A model generated the notes under the pieces. It ran no database searches. It had not been told where the DNA came from and worked only from the letters and a program-made list of their open reading frames with translations. A program made the position numbers and the translations under genes. Positions 1-5,609 of a DNA stretch of 7,071 nt are shown here, piece by piece. The number at the start of each line of letters is the position of its first letter. The stretch's first letter is position 1. The DNA comes from Desulfuromonas sp. SDB (GTDB taxonomy: Bacteria; SDB-A): NCBI GenBank assembly GCA_001412365.1, contig LKUE01000073.1, forward strand, positions 1 to 7,071, read 5' to 3'.

Positions 1-28
1 GAACATCGTTAACGATGCTCTTTTTTTT
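1..28 (+). terminator. Rho-independent terminator of a gene to the left of the window
   Basis: Positions 1-8 and 13-20 pair as an 8-bp stem with one A.C mismatch (third pair) around a TTAA tetraloop, followed directly by eight T at 21-28. This is the classic intrinsic terminator layout for a + strand transcript whose gene lies before base 1. The lipoprotein gene on the opposite strand ends at 55, so the same hairpin could also sit at its 3' end, but the T-run needed for termination in that direction would lie outside the window. Confidence 0.75.
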
Positions 29-54
29 ATAAACCTGTTTATTAAAAGATAGAA

Positions 55-669
55 TTATTCAGTGTCTTCGCCGCCAGTTTCTTCGGCAGGAGTATCTTCT
101 TCCATAGGAGTATCTTCACCAGTGGGCTCTTCTTCTGCAGGAGCCATAGTGTCAACTGGTTGTTCTTCCATGGGAACTTCTTCTTCTATAACTTCTTCGT
201 CTCCACTGGGAATTTCTTTCACTACTTCAAAGCTTACACTGAGAATTTCTTTACCTTCAAAATCAGAATCAAATAATCTGATATCATACATTCCAAGTTC
301 TTCGGGGGCGTAAAAACTAACTTCTGCTTCTTTTTCATCGCCAATAAGGTGGAAATCCAAGTCGAATTCGTCACATACTTCTTCGTCTCCATGTTCAACT
401 TCTGAAGGAATTAAACCAACCCAGGCATCATCTTCAAATTCGACGGGGACTTTATAGGTAACTAAAATCTCATCGCCGGGAAGATAATATTCTGCATCTA
501 AAGTTAATTCAGGTTCAATTACTTCCGGGACTTCTACTGTATCTGGTTCAACCACATCGGCGGTGTCAGTATCCTGAGGCTCAGGTTCCTGACTGCAGCT
601 GAAAAACAAAACGGTAAAACTCAGTGCTACCAGGACAACTAAAATACCAAGCATATTGCTTTTTTGCAT
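55..669 (-). CDS. Acidic lipoprotein with one Ig-like beta-sandwich domain, function unknown
   Basis: A 204-residue exported protein. Residues 1-24 form a signal peptide: a single Lys, a long hydrophobic core (about 7-23), then FFS before Cys25, which fits a slightly degenerate lipobox for signal peptidase II and lipid anchoring. Ser rather than Asp follows the Cys, so inner-membrane retention is not indicated if the cell is didermal. Residues 26-53 are a Glu/Asp/Pro/Thr/Val linker. Residues 54-150 look like one beta-sandwich domain, with the pattern YYLPGDEI, AWVGLIPS (82-89), YDIRLFDSD (128-136) and a closing SVSFEVV strand. Residues 152-204 are a low-complexity tail of Glu, Pro, Thr and Asp with a six-residue repeat. 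The ATG is well supported: AAGGAGG at 676-682 lies 6 nt upstream. The gene is monocistronic here and divergent from the PLP enzyme. No catalytic motif is visible. A surface, ion-binding or stalk-like role is inference from the acidic flanks only. Confidence 0.85.
   Translation of the reverse strand: MQKSNMLGILVVLVALSFTVLFFSCSQEPEPQDTDTADVVEPDTVEVPEVIEPELTLDAEYYLPGDEILVTYKVPVEFEDDAWVGLIPSEVEHGDEEVCDEFDLDFHLIGDEKEAEVSFYAPEELGMYDIRLFDSDFEGKEILSVSFEVVKEIPSGDEEVIEEEVPMEEQPVDTMAPAEEEPTGEDTPMEEDTPAEETGGEDTE
88..117. repeat. Imperfect tandem repeat, 18-bp period, inside the lipoprotein tail
   Basis: The 12-mer AGGAGTATCTTC occurs at 88-99 and again at 106-117, exactly 18 bp apart. On the coding (-) strand this is two copies of a six-residue unit, EDTPME followed by EDTPAE. 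Expansion of the acidic tail by short in-frame duplication is the simplest explanation. Confidence 0.7.
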
Positions 670-793
670 ATCCTTCCTCCTTTTCCAAATTTCTTGCTGT
701 AAAATTTATTTATGCAGCGTTTTAAGTTAAAATTAAAACAGGAATAAAATAAACTTTAAGCAAGCAATATTTCCTGCCTATTTACTAGACTTA

Positions 794-822
794 AATATAA
801 TAAATAAATTACCTTTTTGCAA
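794..822 (-). promoter_or_regulatory. Candidate sigma70-type promoter of the lipoprotein gene
   Basis: Reading the - strand, TTGCAA (817-822) is followed after a 17-bp spacer by TATATT (794-799, five of six consensus bases). Transcription would start near 787, giving a leader of roughly 118 nt before the ATG at 669. The spacing is ideal, but the -35 matches only four of six bases and the region is very AT-rich, so chance matches are likely. Confidence 0.4.
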
Positions 823-892
823 GGGATAATTATGTGTATAAGCATTTTTTTATAAATTTACGGTGAAAACAATAAATTAAACAAATTATTCC

Positions 893-921
893 TTGTAAAC
901 AGAGATTTTCTCATGTAAATT
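893..921 (+). promoter_or_regulatory. Weak candidate promoter of the PLP-enzyme/deaminase operon
   Basis: TTGTAA (893-898) and TAAATT (916-921) are separated by 17 bp, with four of six consensus matches in each box. A better -10-like hexamer, TATATT at 923-928, has no suitable -35. Nothing else in the 279-bp gap 670-948 looks like a gene or a structured RNA. It is AT-rich DNA between divergent genes and must hold the operon promoter somewhere. Confidence 0.25.
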
Positions 922-948
922 CTATATTTTTTTACAAAGAAAATTACT

Positions 949-2409
949 ATGATAAATTTAAAGATATCTAACCGCAAAATACTTAAACGTAATATTGAAA
1001 GATGCCGGCAAAAGAAAATTATAATACCCACCTTTCAGCAAATGCGTTACCCCCAAACCGTACCGGATAAAATCACCTCAGGATTAAAAAAAGTTGGTTT
1101 ATGGGAAATAAATCCACTTAATTTATTCAGAATAACCTGGAAAAATGAGCCGGTGGAAAAAGCCGGTCTTTACCAGCAAGTTAATTATGTTGAAATACCG
1201 CCCAGCTTATCCGGCGTGGATTGTACCATTATCGGGTTGGTGGGAAAATGGTTCCCTACCGGTTCTCACAAAGTAGGAGCTACATTTGGATGCATTGTAC
1301 CTTATCTGATAACCGGTCAATTCGACGCCACCAGCAACAAAGCGGTGTGGCCATCCACCGGCAACTACTGCCGGGGAGGAGCTTACGTAGCTTCTTTGCT
1401 GGGATGTAAATCAGTAGCTATACTTCCTGAAGAGATGTCTCAGGAAAGATTTGACTGGTTGGCTAAGGTTGCCGGAGAAGTTATTGCTACCCCGGGATGT
1501 GAGAGCAATGTAAAAGAAATTTTTGACAAGTGTCACCAGCTCCGGGAAAACCGTTCTGAAGTTGTAATATTTAATCAGTTCGATCAAATCGGAAATTATT
1601 TATGGCATTACTCTGTAACCGGTCCGGCAATTCATGAAGTCCTTTCCATTCCCACCTATGCTGATAAGAACATTGCGGGTATACTGTTAACCTCAGGATC
1701 TTCAGGAACCCTAGGGTCAGCCGACTATCTCAAACAGCAGTATCCAGCCATGAAAATTGCAGTAGGAGAAGCCTGGCAATGTCCGACTTTGCTGCTTAAC
1801 GGATATGGAGGTCATCGAATTGAGGGTATAGGGGACAAGCATGTTCCCTGGATTCACAATGTAAAAAACACAGATTTAGTGGTAGACGTAGACGATGAAC
1901 ACACTATGCGCTTGTTGAGGTTGTTCAACGAGCCGGAGGGAAAAGAGCTTTTAATCAAACAAGGAGTACCCCCTGCTTTTGTGAAGAGTTTAAACCTTTT
2001 AGGAATATCTTCCATTGCCAACTTAATTGGCTGCATAAAACTGGCAAAATATTATGAATTAAACCGTCAAGATTTATTGGTAACTGTTTTCACCGATTCT
2101 TTTGAACTTTATCCTTCCAGAATAAAACAGCTGAAAAAATTTCGTGGAGCTTATGACCAAGAACAGGCAATTAAAGACCGGGAAATTTTATTTCAGCTAT
2201 CCCTTGACAGAATTGAAGAATTAGATTATTACAGCAGGAAAAAAATCCATAATTTAAAATATTACACTTGGGTTGAACAGCAAAACAAGCAGGTAGAAGA
2301 ATTGGATCAACAATGGTATAACCGGGATTATTGGAAAACAATCCAGTCTCAAACAGAGAAGATAGATGAATTAATAAACGAATTTAATACCAAGGTTGGA
2401 ATATTATGA
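949..2409 (+). CDS. Fold-type II PLP-dependent enzyme (threonine/cysteine synthase superfamily), substrate unknown
   Basis: A 486-residue cytoplasmic protein with the landmarks of the tryptophan-synthase-beta PLP fold. The motif TGSHKVGA contains the likely Schiff-base Lys108. STGN at 136-139 is the cofactor-binding Asn loop, and GSSGT at 250-254 is the glycine-rich phosphate-binding turn. Family members usually eliminate, replace or synthesise at the beta or gamma carbon of amino acids (threonine synthase, cysteine or cysteate synthase, diaminopropionate ammonia-lyase). The substrate cannot be chosen from these motifs. It is longer than a typical ~300-400-residue member, with a charged helical C-terminal extension (about 400-486) that includes HNLKYYTWVEQQ from His434. 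The ATG at 949 has no clear Shine-Dalgarno. The next in-frame ATG (codon 32) has none either and would remove N-terminal sequence, so 949 is kept. The stop overlaps the start of the deaminase by 4 bp, so the two are probably translationally coupled, linking it to purine or nitrogen catabolism. Confidence 0.85.
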   Translation: MINLKISNRKILKRNIERCRQKKIIIPTFQQMRYPQTVPDKITSGLKKVGLWEINPLNLFRITWKNEPVEKAGLYQQVNYVEIPPSLSGVDCTIIGLVGKWFPTGSHKVGATFGCIVPYLITGQFDATSNKAVWPSTGNYCRGGAYVASLLGCKSVAILPEEMSQERFDWLAKVAGEVIATPGCESNVKEIFDKCHQLRENRSEVVIFNQFDQIGNYLWHYSVTGPAIHEVLSIPTYADKNIAGILLTSGSSGTLGSADYLKQQYPAMKIAVGEAWQCPTLLLNGYGGHRIEGIGDKHVPWIHNVKNTDLVVDVDDEHTMRLLRLFNEPEGKELLIKQGVPPAFVKSLNLLGISSIANLIGCIKLAKYYELNRQDLLVTVFTDSFELYPSRIKQLKKFRGAYDQEQAIKDREILFQLSLDRIEELDYYSRKKIHNLKYYTWVEQQNKQVEELDQQWYNRDYWKTIQSQTEKIDELINEFNTKVGIL

Positions 2410-3788
2410 TTTTATTAAAAAATTGCAAATACATTGCCACCTTTAATGACCGAGAAGATGAATTAGAACATTATGACATTTTAATAAAAGATAATAAAAT
2501 TGAAGAAATCTTCAAAAATATAAAGTTAACTACTTGTGAAGAGAAGAATACTCAAATTGTAGATTGCTCTCATCATCTGGTCGTTCCTGGTTTAATCAAC
2601 ACCCATCATCATTTTTATCAAATTCTCACCCGCAACCTGCCCTCGGTACAAAATGTTAAATTATTCCAGTGGTTAAAAAGATTATATCCCATCTGGTCAC
2701 ATCTTAATGAAAAACAGATCTTTTACTCAACCATTGCTGCTTGTGCAGAGCTGGTAAAGACCGGTTGTACAACTACTTCTGATCATATGTACCTTTACCC
2801 CAAAGATTTTACCGGAGATATAACCGCGGTTCAGTTCGAGGGAGCCAGGCAGGTGGGAATCAGATTTTCACCTTGCCGGGGAGCAATGACTTTCGGACAA
2901 GCCGAAGGAGGATTGCCTCCCGAGAATGTAGTTCAGTCTCCTCAACAGGTTATCAAAGATATGCAAAGGGTGGTGGAGATGTTCCACGATTCCGATCCCT
3001 TTTCCATGAGCCGAATAATCCTTGCCCCCTGTAGTCCCTTTTCGGTGGAAGAAAGCATAATGATCGAATCCGCCAAACTAGCCCGGCAGCACAAAATAGT
3101 ACTACATACCCATCTGGGAGAGACGGAAGATGAAAATCAGTTCTGCCTGGAAAAGTACGGACAACGTCCTTTGCAAATTATGGAAAAATGGAATTGGTTG
3201 GGTGAAGATGTTTACTATGCCCATGGCATCTGGTTTAACCAGGATGAGTTGGATTTACTCAGCACCACCTCAACTGGTATTGCCCACTGTCCCAGTTCCA
3301 ATATGAGACTTGGCTCTGGAGTGGCAAAAGTAAAAGAGATGTTATCCCGGAAAATAAGAGTGGGACTGGGAGTTGACGGATCCTCTTCCAATGACAGTTC
3401 AGACATGCTGGGAGAAGCAAGATTGGCATTATTACTGCAGAGAGTAATATTGGGAGCAGATGCAATTACCGCCAGGGAAGTGTTGTCTATGGCTACCCGG
3501 GGGGGAGCCAGTCTTCTGGGATATTCTAAAATTGGCTCTATTCAGCCGGGATTTGCAGCTGATTTGGCTGTTTTCAACCTTCATCAACTCCAGCATGCCG
3601 GGGCATTGTCCGATCCTCTGGCTGCTTTATTATTTACCGGTTTCTGTCATCAAACCGAGCATACTATTATCAATGGAAATTTCGTGGTCAAGCATGGCAT
3701 GCTAACTAACTTAGATGAGCAACAGCTGGTGGGCAAAGTAAATCATTTAGCTCATCAATTGCTGCAATCTGCTGTTCAATCACAGTAA
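2406..3788 (+). CDS. Amidohydrolase, probable 8-oxoguanine deaminase (EC 3.5.4.32)
   Basis: A 460-residue cytoplasmic metal-dependent deaminase of the amidohydrolase superfamily (ATZ/TRZ, guanine-deaminase-like branch). Visible active-site residues in order: His67 and His69 in NTHHHF (HxH on strand 1), the segment RGAMTFGQAEGGLPP (158-172), His236 and Glu239 in HTHLGETE, His273 in AHG, and Asp324 in GVDGSSSND. These are the expected ligands and proton-transfer residues for a single divalent metal. The NTHHHFYQ and RGAM...GGLPP segments and the length of about 450 resemble the 8-oxoguanine deaminase group, which makes urate and ammonia from 8-oxoguanine. Related enzymes annotated as guanine deaminase, SsnA or hydroxyatrazine ethylaminohydrolase are the alternatives, so substrate is less certain than family. 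The ATG at 2406 is embedded in the ATGA overlap with the preceding gene, with only a weak GGA upstream. Its final 13 bp overlap the 3' end of umuC on the other strand. Confidence 0.8.
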   Translation: MILLKNCKYIATFNDREDELEHYDILIKDNKIEEIFKNIKLTTCEEKNTQIVDCSHHLVVPGLINTHHHFYQILTRNLPSVQNVKLFQWLKRLYPIWSHLNEKQIFYSTIAACAELVKTGCTTTSDHMYLYPKDFTGDITAVQFEGARQVGIRFSPCRGAMTFGQAEGGLPPENVVQSPQQVIKDMQRVVEMFHDSDPFSMSRIILAPCSPFSVEESIMIESAKLARQHKIVLHTHLGETEDENQFCLEKYGQRPLQIMEKWNWLGEDVYYAHGIWFNQDELDLLSTTSTGIAHCPSSNMRLGSGVAKVKEMLSRKIRVGLGVDGSSSNDSSDMLGEARLALLLQRVILGADAITAREVLSMATRGGASLLGYSKIGSIQPGFAADLAVFNLHQLQHAGALSDPLAALLFTGFCHQTEHTIINGNFVVKHGMLTNLDEQQLVGKVNHLAHQLLQSAVQSQ

Positions 3789-5062
3789 ACTACTGGAATC
3801 TGATCCCAGGCAGTGGTAAATTTCGGCGAAAGTTTTTTCTGGGACATGGACCAGGAAGGCTTTTTACCGGGAAGGGAAAAGCCAACTGTATTTCTACCCC
3901 ACCGGTCATTTATTTGATCTAAAATTTTCATAAACCGGTGGTCATTTAGAACATCATCAGGATGATAAAAAAAACCAGGTTGAACTTCTTTTGACGGAAT
4001 TATCCCGGTAAAGGTTACTCCCACTTTTTTGTAGCGGTATCCACTCTTGTATATTTTACCCAGGTTTTCTCTAGCCAGGGAGATGAGATAGGGAGTGTAA
4101 GAAGTGGGCTTGGACAACTTAATATCAATCCAATTTGCATATTGTGGTTCATCTTGGTTGAAACGGTTAGTGGTTATGAAGATGTGCATGGAGAGGGGAA
4201 TGGAATCCTGCTTACGCAATTTCTCGGCAGCCCGGCTTATATAGGTTGCCAATGCTTGCTGGAGAAGTTCAAATTTTTCCACCGGCTGACCGAAAGATCG
4301 GGAACAGGTGATCCCTTTTTTATCAGGGGGTATCATTTCAAGCTCCACACAGTTTTTTCCTCTTAGTTCTAGAAGTGTTTTTTGTCCGGTGACAGTCATT
4401 CTTTCCCGCACCCAATTCTCATCTGTATTTTTAAACATTAACCCATCCACGATACCCTTCTTCCTTAACATCAGGGAATACTTCGGTCCAATCCCCCAAA
4501 TATCCTCAATTTCCACTTGTTTTAAAAAAGAATCCTGATCAGGATGTCCGGTTAAATTAAATACTCCTTTTAAATCAACATCTCTTTTAGCAAACCGGTT
4601 TGCAACTTTAGCCAAGGTTTTAGTTTCAGCAATGCCGATAGATACCGGTATCCCTGTCCATTTTGCCACGGTTTCTCTTATCTCTTCTCCGTATTCGCGG
4701 TAGTCTTTTTGTTTAAATTTCTCCAGACAGAGAAAGGCTTCATCAATAGAATAAATTTCCACCTGGGGAGAGAATTTCCTTAAAACATCCATTACCCTGG
4801 AAGACATATCTGCATATAGAGAGTAGTTTGAAGAAAACACCTGCACATCAAATTTTTTAATTAACTGTTCACATTTAAAAATAGGCGTTCCCATACCTAT
4901 GCCCAGCTGCTTAGCCTGTTCTGAACGGGAAACCACACAGCCGTCGTTATTGGATAACACCACTACCGGTTTATCTCTTATCCGGGGATTAAACACCCGC
5001 TCACAGGAGACGTAAAAATTATTACAATCTACCAGGGCAAAAACTTGGTCTTGGTTAAACAT
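3776..5062 (-). CDS. umuC: Error-prone Y-family DNA polymerase, UmuC (Pol V catalytic subunit)
   Basis: A 428-residue translesion polymerase, close to the 422 of E. coli UmuC. Catalytic acidic residues are Asp12 in VDCNNFYVSCE and Asp107-Glu108 in YSIDEAF. Tyr17 sits at the steric-gate position. SIGIAETKTLAKVAN (141-155) and a helix-hairpin-helix segment, IWGIGPKYS (about 188-196), follow in the expected order. QPGFF at 361-365 lies where E. coli has its beta-clamp-binding QLNLF, and the C-terminal LSPKFTT segment matches the usual UmuC tail. I chose the ATG at 5062. An upstream in-frame ATG at 5116 would add 18 unrelated residues and run into umuD, while 5062 places the first catalytic Asp near its normal position and leaves a 17-bp gap after the umuD stop. 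It would act with cleaved UmuD at stalled forks. Only a poor Shine-Dalgarno (TTTGGA) precedes it, so coupling to umuD is likely. Confidence 0.95.
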   Translation of the reverse strand: MFNQDQVFALVDCNNFYVSCERVFNPRIRDKPVVVLSNNDGCVVSRSEQAKQLGIGMGTPIFKCEQLIKKFDVQVFSSNYSLYADMSSRVMDVLRKFSPQVEIYSIDEAFLCLEKFKQKDYREYGEEIRETVAKWTGIPVSIGIAETKTLAKVANRFAKRDVDLKGVFNLTGHPDQDSFLKQVEIEDIWGIGPKYSLMLRKKGIVDGLMFKNTDENWVRERMTVTGQKTLLELRGKNCVELEMIPPDKKGITCSRSFGQPVEKFELLQQALATYISRAAEKLRKQDSIPLSMHIFITTNRFNQDEPQYANWIDIKLSKPTSYTPYLISLARENLGKIYKSGYRYKKVGVTFTGIIPSKEVQPGFFYHPDDVLNDHRFMKILDQINDRWGRNTVGFSLPGKKPSWSMSQKKLSPKFTTAWDQIPVVYCD

Positions 5063-5079
5063 CGTCCAAATGATTTTAA

Positions 5080-5511
5080 TTAAAGGGGATGGATAACATG
5101 GGTAACCACTCCCCAAATTTCACAATTTTCATGATCTTTAACTTGTATAGGTTTAAACTGGGGGTTTTCAGGGATTAAAAATATTTTATTTTTCTTAACC
5201 TTTATCCTTTTAACTGTAAACTCACCTTCTATGACCGCAATGACAACTTTCCCCGATCCAGGATTAATCGCCCTGTCCACAATTAAAATATCACCAGAAT
5301 GTATTCCCGCATCAATCATGGAATCACCGGAGACCCTTACAAAAAATGTTGCGGAGGGATGCTTAATTAAATATTCATTTAAATCAAGTTTTTTATCTAT
5401 ATAATCATCTGCGGGAGAGGGGAATCCTGCGGATATTTTAGCAGTAACCAGGGGAAATTTTCGGGATTGTTTTTTTTCAAAACCAATGATTTCAGTAATT
5501 TTAATTTCCAT
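5080..5511 (-). CDS. umuD: UmuD, self-cleaving Pol V accessory subunit (S24/LexA-type peptidase)
   Basis: A 143-residue protein (E. coli UmuD has 139). The likely self-cleavage site is Ala28-Gly29 in KISAGFPSP. The catalytic Ser64 lies in SGDSMIDAGI and Lys101 in FTVKRIK, 37 residues apart, the same spacing as Ser60/Lys97 in E. coli. No N-terminal helix-turn-helix is present, which separates it from LexA. In the known system, RecA filaments provoke removal of the N-terminal arm, and dimeric UmuD' then activates UmuC. It is first in the umuD-umuC transcript, with umuC 17 bp downstream. The ATG at 5511 has no visible Shine-Dalgarno: the upstream stretch is A/T-rich and the predicted leader is only about 20 nt. 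No shorter start would preserve the cleavage region. The promoter just upstream has dyad elements that could be an SOS operator. Confidence 0.93.
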   Translation of the reverse strand: MEIKITEIIGFEKKQSRKFPLVTAKISAGFPSPADDYIDKKLDLNEYLIKHPSATFFVRVSGDSMIDAGIHSGDILIVDRAINPGSGKVVIAVIEGEFTVKRIKVKKNKIFLIPENPQFKPIQVKDHENCEIWGVVTHVIHPL

Positions 5512-5538
5512 ATATAAATTATGTTTAGTTTTTTACAA

Positions 5539-5567
5539 AGTATAAACCAACACACTGTTCTTGACAA
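5539..5567 (-). promoter_or_regulatory. Sigma70-type promoter of umuDC
   Basis: On the - strand, TTGTCA (5562-5567, five of six consensus) is followed by a 17-bp spacer and TATACT (5539-5544, five of six). Predicted transcription start is near 5532, about 20 nt before the umuD ATG. This is the best promoter match I found in the window, and it lies where a umuDC promoter is expected. Confidence 0.7.
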
Positions 5568-5568
5568 C
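5549..5568. promoter_or_regulatory. Candidate repressor operator in the umuDC promoter
   Basis: Two dyads share a GTT: AACA-CAC-TGTT at 5549-5559, and GTTC-TTGA-CAAC at 5557-5568, the latter one mismatch from a perfect GTTC-N4-GAAC inverted repeat. They cover the promoter spacer and the -35, positions where LexA would block transcription. Neither matches the E. coli CTGT-N8-ACAG box nor the Gram-positive GAAC-N4-GTTC box exactly. LexA binding is therefore inference from location and from umuDC being an SOS operon elsewhere. Confidence 0.3.
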
Positions 5569-5589
5569 TTTTTGAATTAGCTCTACTTT
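5561..5589 (+). promoter_or_regulatory. Possible rightward promoter of the molybdenum hydroxylase gene
   Basis: A perfect TTGACA (5561-5566) is followed after 17 bp by TACTTT (5584-5589), a poor -10 with three of six matches. Transcription would start near 5596, leaving only about 14 nt before the proposed start codon, just enough to include the Shine-Dalgarno. Five of the six -35 bases are shared with the opposing umuDC -35, so the perfect hexamer may merely reflect that element. Confidence 0.3.
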
Positions 5590-5597
5590 AAAATAAA

Positions 5598-5602
5598 AAG
5601 GA
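5598..5602 (+). promoter_or_regulatory. Ribosome binding site pointing to an ATA start codon
   Basis: AAGGA at 5598-5602, in an A-rich context, stands 7 nt before the ATA at 5610, an ideal distance. An ATG at 5602-5604 overlaps this site but is out of frame with the downstream gene and is followed immediately by TAA. The Shine-Dalgarno therefore serves 5610 and decides the start of the hydroxylase gene. Confidence 0.55.
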
Positions 5603-5609
5603 TGTAAAA

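Noticed and set aside
62-313. Ser-rich open frame on the + strand
   Set aside because: It is the antisense image of the Glu/Thr/Pro-rich lipoprotein tail, with low-complexity content explained by that gene; no Shine-Dalgarno or domain supports it.
823-856. TATAAG and TATAAA hexamers upstream of the PLP gene as -10 boxes
   Set aside because: Neither has a plausible -35 at 16-18 bp; such hexamers are expected by chance in this AT-rich gap.
902-912. GAGA-TTT-TCTC inverted repeat before the PLP gene
   Set aside because: Four-bp arms in AT-rich DNA are too short to call an operator or hairpin.
3215-3705. Several short open frames on both strands within the deaminase gene
   Set aside because: They lie wholly inside a strongly supported gene, have no ribosome binding site and encode no recognisable protein.
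5063-5116. Longer UmuC start at ATG 5116 adding 18 residues
   Set aside because: The extra residues are unrelated to UmuC and overlap the umuD 3' end by 37 bp; starting at 5062 puts the catalytic Asp and all later motifs close to E. coli numbering.
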